A stretch of DNA of 40,701 nucleotides from Gammaproteobacteria bacterium (GTDB taxonomy: Bacteria; Pseudomonadota; Gammaproteobacteria; Pseudomonadales; Azotimanducaceae), in the NCBI GenBank assembly GCA_030425195.1, contig JAUIAV010000029.1:1-40701 (forward strand). Direction: 5' to 3'. The position numbers and the translations under genes are program-made. The notes under the pieces are model-generated. The model worked only from the letters and a program-made list of their open reading frames with translations, was not told where the DNA came from and ran no database searches. Shown here piece after piece: positions 32,608 to 40,274 of this stretch (positions within the stretch are counted from its first letter, which is position 1; the number at the start of each line of letters is the position of its first letter).

Positions 32608-33129
32608 TCCAACCACGAGAAGCCTAGAAAACAACCGAACACGGCCGCTTCGAACGAAACGCGAAGTCCCGCGATATCCAAGGATGCCGTGTTTGAGACT
32701 ATTACTCGCCACGAATTTCGTGTGGATGCGACGCTGCTGGAGAAGTCCAAGGCACAGCCACATATTCGACAAGACGAGCTTGTGTTCTACAAATTCGCCT
32801 GGTACTACCACTTCAAACACGTCGGGCCCCAACTATTCAGTGCAGAAGATACGGCTCTGATCTGCGCAGCATCTATGGGACCAAAAAAGAAGAAAGCTCG
32901 CTTCGTATCAGCAATAAACGACGTAGTTCAACAGTCAGTACCGAGCCTCGTATGGAGGACAGCATTTTGGCCCGCGAACAGCGATCCGTGCTTGCTGGTC
33001 GCGGACTATTGCGCTTGGGCGCTTCAACGGAAATGGGAGCAAGCCGATGTCAGATCGTACGACCTGATCAAAAACAAAATCGCCACAGAGTATGATCTAT
33101 GGCGAGCTGGGACGACGCACTACTACTAA
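32608..33129 (+). pseudogene. DUF3800 protein, 5'-truncated
   Basis: The frame is open from 32608 and reads as the C-terminal two thirds of a DUF3800 protein: Phe-Glu-Thr-Ile-Thr-Arg-His-Glu-Phe-Arg-Val-Asp-Ala, Phe-Tyr-Lys-Phe-Ala-Trp-Tyr-Tyr, then the conserved Val-Ala-Asp-Tyr-Cys-Ala-Trp-Ala-Leu-Gln-Arg-Lys-Trp-Glu, Arg-Ser-Tyr-Asp-Leu-Ile and the terminal Gly-Thr-Thr-His-Tyr-Tyr. The normal start, with an RNase H-like Asp-Glu-Ser-Gly strand carrying catalytic acids, is absent; a TAG at 32605 ends the frame upstream. GTG 32689 could serve as a start for 146 residues but has no clear ribosome site. DUF3800 genes are often found with mobile elements. Confidence 0.72.
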
Positions 33130-33399
33130 GATTGGCTACCCCGCACTCTTGGCTATCTGGCGAGTTGGATTCAGTTGTAGTGCCAGAAGTGCCCAGGGAC
33201 CCTTCTTACCAAGCAAGGGGTAGCCCAAAACGTCCCTGATTATCCGGACTAGCGGTCAGGATGCAAGTTGCTGCTGTGATCGCAGTCAGACACTCAACGA
33301 TTCAACCCGAAACACTACCTGGTCCCCTTGGCTGCTTCAAAGATAGGGACCGCGGAAGGGACCAACTGAAGGATCGCTAACCCCGTAGCCCTCTGAAAA

Positions 33400-33475
<76 letters not shown>

Positions 33476-33654
33476 ACGGGGTCGGACCGGTCTGGAAAGG
33501 ACGGGCCCGGATACCTCGGCACCCGATCATGGGCACCTCGGAAGGCGCGAGATACTAGGTCTCCGTCTCCGAGGTGTCAACCACCACCCGGAACGCGTGC
33601 TAGATCCCGTCGCCTGGACCCGATACTCTCTCCCGGCCATTCAAGGAGAGGAAC

Positions 33655-34230
33655 ATGCGAAGGATCTGCCTGATCGTACTGGCCGCACTGATGTCACCTG
33701 CCGTCTGGGCCGACTGGACCCTGGACAACGCCGGCTCGCGATTGAGCTTCGTCAGCACGAAGGCCACTAACGTGGCGGAAGTGCACACGTTCGATTCGCT
33801 CTCCGGGTCCGTCGGCAGCGACGGCCACGCGCGGGTGGTGATCCAGCTGGCCAGCGTCAACACGCTGATTCCGATCCGGGACGAGCGCATGCGCGAGATG
33901 CTGTTTCAGACGGAGCTCTTCCCCACCGCCACCGTGGATGCGCGCCTGGATATCGTCCGGTTCATCAATATGCCGGTCAGCACCAGCGAGATCCTCACCA
34001 CGGAGCTTCTACTGAACCTCGGTGACACGAGCCTGCCGATGACGGCCGAGCTTCTCGTGACCCGGATCGCGGCGGATCGGGTGCTGGTGGCGACCACCAA
34101 ACCGATCATCCTCAATGCCGGTGCCGTGGATCTGGCGGAAGGTGTCGAGGCGCTCAGAGAAGTCGCCGGACTGCCAAGCATCAGCCAGGCCGTGCCGGTT
34201 AGCTTCGTGCTGCAGTTCGTGGCGGGCTGA
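33655..34230 (+). CDS. YceI-family periplasmic protein
   Basis: A 191-residue protein with a signal peptide (residues 1-19, Leu-Ile-Val-Leu-Ala-Ala-Leu-Met-Ser) and the YceI lipocalin-like barrel. The mature start Asp-Trp-Thr-Leu-Asp-Asn-Ala-Gly-Ser-Arg-Leu-Ser-Phe-Val is the family signature, followed by Val-Asn-Thr-Leu-Ile-Pro-Ile-Arg-Asp-Glu-Arg-Met-Arg-Glu and Phe-Pro-Thr-Ala-Thr-Val. YceI proteins bind isoprenoid-like lipids such as quinone precursors in the periplasm. GGAGAGG precedes ATG 33655. It converges with the metallo-beta-lactamase gene, with two bases between the stops. Confidence 0.92.
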   Translation: MRRICLIVLAALMSPAVWADWTLDNAGSRLSFVSTKATNVAEVHTFDSLSGSVGSDGHARVVIQLASVNTLIPIRDERMREMLFQTELFPTATVDARLDIVRFINMPVSTSEILTTELLLNLGDTSLPMTAELLVTRIAADRVLVATTKPIILNAGAVDLAEGVEALREVAGLPSISQAVPVSFVLQFVAG

Positions 34231-34232
34231 GA

Positions 34233-35618
34233 TCAGAGCTGGATCCGCTGACCTGACTCCGCGACGGATGCGGTAGCACCGGTCGCCCGGAGCTTCTCCG
34301 CCATCGTACGCGCCGCTTCCGGGTCTCCATGCACCAGGTGAACGGGCGGTTGCCCCTCGATGCCTTCGTACCAGCGCAGGAGATCGGCCTGATCGCCGTG
34401 GGCCGACATACCGCCGATGGTGTGGGTCCGGGCACGGACCCGGTAGGTTTCGCGGTAGATGCGGATCTCCTTCTCCCCGTCGATGATACGACGGCCGAGC
34501 GTACCCGGCGGCTGAAAACCGGTGAAGAGCACGTGGGTTTCGCGACGCTCGATGTTGTGACGGAAGTGATGCAGAATCCGGCCGCCGTTGCACATACCAC
34601 TGCCGGCAATGACGATGGCACCGCTTTTCATCCGGTTGATGACCCGTGACTCTTCCGCTGAGCGGGTGAAATGCAGGTTAGGCAGCTTGGGCATGACGAC
34701 GTCTTCCCGGAAGATCCGGTTCGCCTCCTGATCGAACAGGTGATCGAAGTCCCAGTAGATTTCACTCGCCTCGATGCCGAGCGGACTGTCGAGAAAGACG
34801 TGCCAGCGGCCGATCTGCCACTCATCGTAGTGCTTGCCCAGGTGATAGAGGATCTCCTGACTGCGGCCGACGGCGAACGCGGGGATCAGCACGTTTCCCC
34901 CCTGCTCCCAGGCGTCCAGGAATACCTGCCCCATCTCCTCGAGACTGGCCGCCCGGTCCCGGTGCTGCCGATCCCCGTAGGTGGATTCCATGATCACCCG
35001 ATCGGCCGCCGGCGGCGATACGGGATCCCGCAGGATCGGGGAATCGTACTGGCCCAGGTCACCGCTGAAGACGAGCGTGCGCGTCTCCCCGGCCTCCTCG
35101 AGCTCCAGCACCACCACGCCCGAGCCCATGATGTGACCGGCATCGTGAAAGCGGACCCGGACGCCCGGGACCACTTCCACGGTCTCGTCGTAGGCCTGGC
35201 CCCGGACCTGAACGAGACAGTCATCCACGTCGTCCTGGGTATACAGCGGTTCCAGCAGCGGCTGATTCTTCTCTTCCCGGCGCTTGTTCTGGCGCCGAAC
35301 GCGGCTTTCTTCCAGCCCCGCGCAGTCCGCCAGCAGAATTCCGATGAGCGCCATGCTGGCGTTCTGAGTATGGATGTGCCCTCTGAATCCGCGCTTGACC
35401 AGAAGCGGGAGCCGTCCCGAGTGGTCGATGTGCGCGTGGCTCAGAACCACCGCATCGATCTCTGCCGCATCGAAGGGAAACGGATCGGCGTTTTTAGCCT
35501 CTTCCCGGTCTCCGCCCTGAATCATGCCGCAGTCGAGCAGAACGGTTCGCCCGCCTACCCTCAGAATATGGCAGGAACCGGTGACGTAGCCGGCAGCCCC
35601 GTAAAATTCCAGCTCCAC
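34233..35618 (-). CDS. MBL-fold beta-CASP metallohydrolase with RNA-specificity domain
   Basis: A 461-residue protein of the CPSF73/RNase J-like group. The MBL motif Ser-His61-Ala-His63-Ile-Asp65-His66-Ser-Gly binds two zinc ions; Asp-Ala-Gly-His-Ile-Met-Gly-Ser and Phe-Ser-Gly-Asp-Leu-Gly are the next ligands. The beta-CASP insert includes Glu-Ser-Thr-Tyr-Gly-Asp-Arg and Ala-Phe-Ala-Val-Gly-Arg, and the C-terminal Gly-Met-Ser-Ala-His-Gly-Asp and Val-His-Gly-Asp-Pro-Glu-Ala close the active site. Relatives are RNA endo- or exonucleases. It starts five bases after the gltX stop and is probably co-transcribed with it. Confidence 0.93.
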   Translation of the reverse strand: MELEFYGAAGYVTGSCHILRVGGRTVLLDCGMIQGGDREEAKNADPFPFDAAEIDAVVLSHAHIDHSGRLPLLVKRGFRGHIHTQNASMALIGILLADCAGLEESRVRRQNKRREEKNQPLLEPLYTQDDVDDCLVQVRGQAYDETVEVVPGVRVRFHDAGHIMGSGVVVLELEEAGETRTLVFSGDLGQYDSPILRDPVSPPAADRVIMESTYGDRQHRDRAASLEEMGQVFLDAWEQGGNVLIPAFAVGRSQEILYHLGKHYDEWQIGRWHVFLDSPLGIEASEIYWDFDHLFDQEANRIFREDVVMPKLPNLHFTRSAEESRVINRMKSGAIVIAGSGMCNGGRILHHFRHNIERRETHVLFTGFQPPGTLGRRIIDGEKEIRIYRETYRVRARTHTIGGMSAHGDQADLLRWYEGIEGQPPVHLVHGDPEAARTMAEKLRATGATASVAESGQRIQL

Positions 35619-35623
35619 GGCGC

Positions 35624-37123
35624 TCAGTCCGATGCTGCTGGCTGCACGGACTGGTACTCCCGATAGGCCCGCTCCAGGCGCTTCGCCTGCTTCTTCGAGA
35701 CCCCGAGAACGTTCAGCGCTTCCCGGATCCGGATCCGGGTGACATCCGGGCCCAGAAACAGCATGGAGTCGAACAGAGGCAGTGAAACCGTACGCCCTGA
35801 GATTGCGATGAACAGCGGAAACAGGAAATCCCGGATTTTCAGGCCCAGATGCCCGGCCAGCTGCTGGCAGATCTCGAACAGCGCATCCCGCTCCCAGTGA
35901 CGGAGCGCGTCGAATTCCCGGCCCACATGGTCGAGCACCAGGGTCTGCGTCTCGAGGTCCGCCTTGCCGGCTTCGAAGTCCGCGGGGGTGAGCGGCACCC
36001 GGTCCCCGAGCAGATAGTCCACCTGAGACACCAGGTCAGAGAGCTTCTCCGTGCGTTCCTGCAGCAGCGGCACCAGCTTCGACAGGTTTTCCCGGTTCAG
36101 CGCCCAGTCCTGGATCCGGTCCATGAACGCGTCCGGGGTGAGGCCACGGAGGTACTGGCCGTTCAGCCAGGAGAGCTTCGCCATGTCGAATACCGGGCCG
36201 CCCAGGTGTATCCGTGCGAGCTCGAAGTCATCGGCCATTTCCCGGGGGGAGAAAATTTCCCGTTCGTCCGGCATCGACCACCCCATCATGCCGAGATAGT
36301 TGGTCAGCGCCTCCGGGAGAATCCCGATGGTCCGGTAGTAGTTGACGCTGGTGGGATGCTTGCGCTTGGAGAGCTTGCTCTTGTCCGGATTCCTGAGCAG
36401 CGGCAGGTGGCAGAGCACCGGGGCCTCCCAGCCGAAGTACTCATACAGCAGCAGGTGCTTGGGCACGGAGTTGATCCACTCCTCGCCTCGCAGGATGTGG
36501 GTGATCTCCATGAGATGATCGTCCACGACCACGGCCAGATGATACGTGGGAAACCCGTCGTGTTTGACGAGCACCTGCATGTCCACCTGCGCATAGGGAA
36601 TCTCGATCTGCCCGCGCAGCGCATCCTCGAACACGCAGTCGCCGGTTTCGGGAATCTTCATCCGGATCACGTGCTCTTCCCCGGCACCGAGCCGGGTGTG
36701 CACTTCGTCAGCGCTCAGTGACAGGCAGTGCCCGTCGTAACGGGGATTGTCGCCGGCCGCCCGCTGGGCCGCGCGCATCTCGTCCAGGCGCTCTGCGCTG
36801 CAGAAACAGTGGAAAGCATGGCCGGATTCGACCAGCTGCTGAGCATGCGCCTGATAGATGTGCTTGCGCGCGCTCTGACGGTACGGCCCGTGCGGGCCGC
36901 CCACGTCCGGGCCTTCATCCCAGTCGATGGACAGCCATTTCAGCGAATCCAGGATGAGCTGCTCGGACTCGGACGTGCTGCGGGCCACGTCCGTGTCCTC
37001 GATGCGGAGGATGAACTCTCCGCCCTGACTGCGGGCGAAGACCCAGTTGAACAGCGCCATATAGGCGGTGCCGACATGGGGGTCACCGGTGGGTGATGGA
37101 GCGATTCTGGTGCGGACTGTCAT
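35624..37123 (-). CDS. gltX: Glutamate-tRNA ligase
   Basis: A 499-residue class I aminoacyl-tRNA synthetase that charges tRNA-Glu. Ala-Pro-Ser-Pro-Thr-Gly-Asp-Pro-His-Val-Gly (about residues 8-18) is the HIGH region, Leu-Arg-Ile-Glu-Asp-Thr-Asp follows, and Lys250-Leu-Ser-Lys-Arg is the KMSKS loop. Length is normal for bacterial GltX. The last 30 residues (Lys-Lys-Gln-Ala-Lys-Arg-Leu-Glu-Arg) are basic. There is no Shine-Dalgarno before ATG 37123; an exact TATAAT lies ten bases upstream of the start codon, so the mRNA may be nearly leaderless. Confidence 0.97.
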   Translation of the reverse strand: MTVRTRIAPSPTGDPHVGTAYMALFNWVFARSQGGEFILRIEDTDVARSTSESEQLILDSLKWLSIDWDEGPDVGGPHGPYRQSARKHIYQAHAQQLVESGHAFHCFCSAERLDEMRAAQRAAGDNPRYDGHCLSLSADEVHTRLGAGEEHVIRMKIPETGDCVFEDALRGQIEIPYAQVDMQVLVKHDGFPTYHLAVVVDDHLMEITHILRGEEWINSVPKHLLLYEYFGWEAPVLCHLPLLRNPDKSKLSKRKHPTSVNYYRTIGILPEALTNYLGMMGWSMPDEREIFSPREMADDFELARIHLGGPVFDMAKLSWLNGQYLRGLTPDAFMDRIQDWALNRENLSKLVPLLQERTEKLSDLVSQVDYLLGDRVPLTPADFEAGKADLETQTLVLDHVGREFDALRHWERDALFEICQQLAGHLGLKIRDFLFPLFIAISGRTVSLPLFDSMLFLGPDVTRIRIREALNVLGVSKKQAKRLERAYREYQSVQPAASD

Positions 37124-37132
37124 AGCGCGCGC

Positions 37133-37138
37133 ATTATA
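37133..37138 (-). promoter_or_regulatory. Putative -10 element of gltX
   Basis: An exact TATAAT on the minus strand, with transcription expected to start about 7 bases downstream, three or so bases before ATG 37123. No convincing -35 hexamer lies 16-18 bases upstream. This implies a leaderless or very short-leader gltX mRNA, in line with the lack of a Shine-Dalgarno. Confidence 0.5.
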
Positions 37139-37209
37139 CGGCCTGAGTCCGGGACCGACACGCGCTCCCGGCAGAAAAGCGTATCATCCGCCGGGAGGAG
37201 GAGATCGTC

Positions 37210-37263
37210 ATGCTGGAGCTGGTTACCCTGCCCCCGGCCTTCGGCATGCGCAACGTGAGCCCC
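37210..37263 (+). pseudogene. 5' remnant of a glutathione S-transferase-like gene
   Basis: A strong GGGAGGAGGAG Shine-Dalgarno precedes ATG 37210, and the first 18 codons spell Met-Leu-Glu-Leu-Val-Thr-Leu-Pro-Pro-Ala-Phe-Gly-Met-Arg-Asn-Val-Ser-Pro. In GST-family proteins this opening continues with Phe-Cys-Leu-Lys-Val and a 200-residue domain. Here it breaks off abruptly at CCCCGAGGGG and the frame goes on as unrelated Arg/Gly-rich residues. It looks like a deletion that left only the start of the gene. Confidence 0.6.
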
Positions 37264-37347
37264 CGAGGGGCGTGTCTACGGCGGCCTCAGCCCGGCACAG
37301 CCACCTGGCTGACTGCAGGCACACAAGGGTATCTTCGGTCGGGAGAC

Positions 37348-38547
37348 TCAGTAGAAGAACGAGATGAACGCCCGGATGACCGTGGCGTTGAGGCCGTACG
37401 TGGGTTCCTCACCCGGCGGCACGTCGGTGACCCGGAGATCCCGGAAGTCCTCGTAGTCGAACATCATGTAATCCAGCAGCAGGGACAGCTCTCCCCGCTT
37501 GAGGAATCCCCAGTTCATGTTGAACTCGTAGCTCACCCCAGCGCCAATCGTGTGATTGATGTAGGTGGAGAGTTCCTTGTCCCTGGCCATGAAGTTCTGT
37601 GACTGCGAGTAGGGAAAGAGGTCCTCGTAGAAATCCGCCTTGGTCTGGGTGTAGTACCGGTAGGTGGCTTCGATCACCAGCTTGTCGGTCAGAGGATGCA
37701 CATAGCCGAACTCGACGTTCCAGCCCTTGATCCCCCAGGTATCCGAGTAAGTCCGGACTTCGGCCTTCGCTGATGCCCGGTACGGCAGATAATACATGCC
37801 CCGCAGAGCGAAAGCGCTCGACGTGCGGGTGCGGGGATAGCGCTCCGCCTCGTAGCTGAAGCCACGGGCCGAGGAAGCATCGAGGTAGCGGACCTGGCGG
37901 TAGGGATTGTTCAGAAATCCCTCGTCGGTCACCCCTTCGTAGTTCATGTTGACGATGAAGTTCTTGGTGATGATCTGCGAGATATCGAGCCGGTAGCTCT
38001 GGCTCTTGGCGTCCTCGAGAAAAAGATCGTCACCGTTTCGGCGGACTTCGTTCCAGCCGCGGGCATAGGTGATACCCACGTTGGTCAGATCACCGAAGAA
38101 GTCGTGGTTGATGCTGAACCGGGCCGCATTGGCGCTGTAGTCGCTTTCTTCGCTGTTGGTATAGGACGCACCCATGGACGTCTTGCCATGGAGGTAATCC
38201 ACCCCGAGGCTGAACTCCTTCCGCTCTTCCGTGTATGGCGATGCGGTGGTTACCACATCGATGGAGGCGGACGAGATCATGTCCACATAGTAGTTGCCCC
38301 ACAGCGAGAACTTGTCCTTGTAGGCTTTGCGGATCAGGACGGACGGACCATCCACCTTGAGACCGCCGCCCTCGTAGGCGTGGTACATCACGTCAGAGCG
38401 GTCTTCCGGCAGGATGGCCGCATCCGCAGGGGTGGTGTGCAGCAGAACCAGAGCGAAGCCGAGCGCGAACGAGAGGCCCCGGCCCAGGGCCCCGAGCGGC
38501 GTGATCCGGCGCCGGCGCCGCAGCAGCAGCGGTTCAGTTGCAGCCAC
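37348..38547 (-). CDS. DUF3570 outer-membrane beta-barrel protein
   Basis: A 399-residue protein of the DUF3570 family. An Arg-rich start is followed by a signal-like helix (Leu-Ser-Phe-Ala-Leu-Gly-Phe-Ala-Leu-Val-Leu-Leu) and Ala-Asp-Ala-Ala-Ile-Leu-Pro-Glu-Asp-Arg-Ser-Asp. The family's Tyr-His-Ala-Tyr-Glu-Gly-Gly-Gly and Asp-Gly-Pro-Ser-Val-Leu-Ile-Arg-Lys follow, then many alternating strands, ending Ala-Phe-Ile-Ser-Phe-Phe-Tyr. GTG 38547 was chosen: GGAGG lies five bases upstream and the frame before it overlaps the DUF4266 gene. The 14-base overlap couples it to that lipoprotein. DUF3570 and DUF4266 genes commonly travel together; their function is not known. Confidence 0.9.
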   Translation of the reverse strand: MAATEPLLLRRRRRITPLGALGRGLSFALGFALVLLHTTPADAAILPEDRSDVMYHAYEGGGLKVDGPSVLIRKAYKDKFSLWGNYYVDMISSASIDVVTTASPYTEERKEFSLGVDYLHGKTSMGASYTNSEESDYSANAARFSINHDFFGDLTNVGITYARGWNEVRRNGDDLFLEDAKSQSYRLDISQIITKNFIVNMNYEGVTDEGFLNNPYRQVRYLDASSARGFSYEAERYPRTRTSSAFALRGMYYLPYRASAKAEVRTYSDTWGIKGWNVEFGYVHPLTDKLVIEATYRYYTQTKADFYEDLFPYSQSQNFMARDKELSTYINHTIGAGVSYEFNMNWGFLKRGELSLLLDYMMFDYEDFRDLRVTDVPPGEEPTYGLNATVIRAFISFFY

Positions 38548-38785
38548 AGCCACCTCCGCCGCCGCCTTCGGCACCCCGTGCGCCTTCCCGGGCCTGATGC
38601 ACATGATGCATGTAGGCCCCGGAAACGGGTGCACGGTTGAAGCTCATGATCGGGTCCGCCAGATTGTTCCGCTCATAGGGGCTGACCCAGGGCTTGAGTT
38701 CCATGGAACCACAGCCGCCGAGCGCACCCAGCAGAACCACCAGCACGAGTGCTTTGAGCAGGTTCAGTTCTGTCCGTATTTTCAC
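38534..38785 (-). CDS. DUF4266 lipoprotein with Gly-rich Cys-Gly-Cys-Asn tail
   Basis: An 83-residue lipoprotein: a hydrophobic segment ends in a lipobox Leu-Gly-Gly-Cys-Gly-Ser (Cys25), then Val-Ser-Pro-Tyr-Glu-Arg-Asn-Asn-Leu-Ala-Asp-Pro-Ile-Met, the DUF4266 signature, and a glycine run that ends Gly-Cys-Gly-Cys-Asn. His-x2-His and the two terminal cysteines could bind metal or heme-like ligands. The start is GTG 38785 behind AAAGGAG. It sits between two barrels in the operon and overlaps the DUF3570 start by 14 bases. No thioredoxin or ApbE gene, frequent companions of this pair, lies in the window; they may be outside it. Confidence 0.9.
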   Translation of the reverse strand: MKIRTELNLLKALVLVVLLGALGGCGSMELKPWVSPYERNNLADPIMSFNRAPVSGAYMHHVHQAREGARGAEGGGGGGCGCN

Positions 38786-38801
38786 GTACCTAACTCCTTT
38801 G

Positions 38802-39497
38802 TCAGAAGAACAGCGACAGGCCGCCCGTGAACTCGATGTTGTGGTAAGTGTCCTTGCTGCCGAGCAGGTCTGAATCGAACATGTGATTACGGACCGTCAC
38901 GTGCAGGGCCAGCCAGTCGGTGGCCGCGAGTCGGTAACCCACCCCGGCATTGATGGTGAACCGCTCGTCGCCGGCAAAATCAGTGCTGCCAACACCTCCG
39001 ATCAGATACAGACCACCCTTGAAGGCCCAGCGCCGGCCCAGGAAGGACTCGCCGGGAAAGAGGTTGTAACCCAGGGAAACGTTGTAGAAGCGCATGTCGC
39101 GCTGATCGTCAGTCAGCAGGCTGGCGCCGCCGGACAGACGCTCGAAGCTGGTCTCGCCGAGCGTCGTCGTACCGTACTGGCCTTCGATGAAGAAACTTTC
39201 GGTCAGGTGATAGGCAGCCCGGATGCTGGTGACCATGTCGGAGCCGAAATCCTGCACGTTCATGATCCCGGCATGCATGCCGATCTCGAAATTCTCGGTG
39301 TCGATCCGGTCGATCTTCACCTCGCGGCGTTCCGGCTCTCGCACGACCAGCGGCTCGAGCGCGAGCTCATCCGGACTGGTGGCGCCGTACGCGCTAACGG
39401 GGGCCGTCAGGCCGGCGAACGCCATCCAGGTGAAGCAACCCACGCCGGCCAGAGCCCTCAGGCGGGTTAGAAAAATATGCTGAATCCTGCTTTCCAT
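38802..39497 (-). CDS. Outer-membrane beta-barrel domain protein
   Basis: A 231-residue exported barrel. Residues 1-39 contain the signal region (Gly-Val-Gly-Cys-Phe-Thr-Trp-Met-Ala-Phe-Ala-Gly). A charged linker leads to Asp-Thr-Glu-Asn-Phe-Glu-Ile-Gly-Met, Asp-Phe-Gly-Ser, Tyr-His-Leu-Thr-Glu-Ser-Phe-Phe-Ile-Glu and Gly-Tyr-Asn-Leu-Phe-Pro-Gly-Glu, the pattern of a small outer-membrane barrel family also known from myxobacteria. It ends Gly-Leu-Ser-Leu-Phe-Phe, a BAM-recognised end. Its start overlaps the end of the SH3-barrel gene by 31 bases. Confidence 0.85.
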   Translation of the reverse strand: MESRIQHIFLTRLRALAGVGCFTWMAFAGLTAPVSAYGATSPDELALEPLVVREPERREVKIDRIDTENFEIGMHAGIMNVQDFGSDMVTSIRAAYHLTESFFIEGQYGTTTLGETSFERLSGGASLLTDDQRDMRFYNVSLGYNLFPGESFLGRRWAFKGGLYLIGGVGSTDFAGDERFTINAGVGYRLAATDWLALHVTVRNHMFDSDLLGSKDTYHNIEFTGGLSLFF

Positions 39498-40246
39498 TGG
39501 TTTAGCTCTTCGTTGTCATCGCGACTGGTCAGCACGGTGTGCCGCCGGTATTCCATGCGAAGCATGAATTTTCTGCTCACGTACAGGTCGGCGCCGAAAC
39601 CGGCATGAACGATCTCGTCGTTGAGATCCTCGGCCTGAACGATGGTGGTCTGGGGCTGTATGTGTATGTAGCCGGTGCCGATGTTGAAAAACGGCGATAT
39701 CCGCGAATGCGGAAACGGCCGCATGAACACGGAGATCGAGCCCATGTAGCCGTCCGAATAGTCTCCGAGAATCTGCGCGGCTTCCCCCTGAACGCCCACA
39801 TAGGGGTTCAGATTGAATGCCAGAGAGCCGTTGATCGTTGCGGCACCATCGATGGCCCCACCGCCGATGCCGAACTCCCAGCGCCGTGCCGTGAAAGCTT
39901 CCATGCCCGTTTTCGGCACGATCAGCGGGTTGCCGTCCAGATCCAGCGTGTGCTCGAGCTGGCTGACGTGTACCCAGCCTTCCTTGGTGTCGAAGCTGCC
40001 CCGCGGCAGTCGGAGCTTGAACCAGTCCGTCTTCCGCTTGAGCAGGGTCACTCTGTCTCCCTGACCGGCCACGTAGAAAACCGGATAGCCTCTGCCGGGG
40101 CCGGTACGCATTTCTATGTAGGGGTCCGAAACCACCACGTCCGGCTGGTAGGACTTGAAGGGGTTTGGAACCGCCAGCGCACCCGCACTGAACAGCAGGC
40201 CTGCCAGGCAGACCAGGAGCGTCGCGGTGCGTGAGGTCCATTTCAT
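39467..40246 (-). CDS. Bacterial SH3 domain plus outer-membrane barrel protein
   Basis: A 259-residue exported protein with signal peptide 1-26. An SH3b domain lies at about 36-95 (Tyr-Ile-Glu-Met-Arg-Thr-Gly-Pro-Gly-Arg-Gly-Tyr-Pro, then Gly-Asp-Arg-Val-Thr-Leu-Leu-Lys-Arg-Lys and Glu-Gly-Trp-Val-His). From about 120 an eight-strand-like barrel follows (Trp-Glu-Phe-Gly-Ile-Gly-Gly-Gly, Pro-Phe-Phe-Asn-Ile-Gly-Thr-Gly), ending Gly-Phe-Ser-Ile-Phe-Phe. SH3b domains of this type usually bind peptidoglycan or protein partners, so it may tie the barrel to the wall. ATG 40246 was chosen for its signal peptide. It follows the gene at 40275 by 28 bases. Confidence 0.86.
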   Translation of the reverse strand: MKWTSRTATLLVCLAGLLFSAGALAVPNPFKSYQPDVVVSDPYIEMRTGPGRGYPVFYVAGQGDRVTLLKRKTDWFKLRLPRGSFDTKEGWVHVSQLEHTLDLDGNPLIVPKTGMEAFTARRWEFGIGGGAIDGAATINGSLAFNLNPYVGVQGEAAQILGDYSDGYMGSISVFMRPFPHSRISPFFNIGTGYIHIQPQTTIVQAEDLNDEIVHAGFGADLYVSRKFMLRMEYRRHTVLTSRDDNEELNQWKAGFSIFF

Positions 40247-40274
40247 GCCGTAAATCCTTTTCCGGCCTTTCCGA

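Noticed and set aside
34671-35666. 331-codon frame antisense to the MBL and gltX genes
   Set aside because: Overlaps two genes with complete catalytic motifs.
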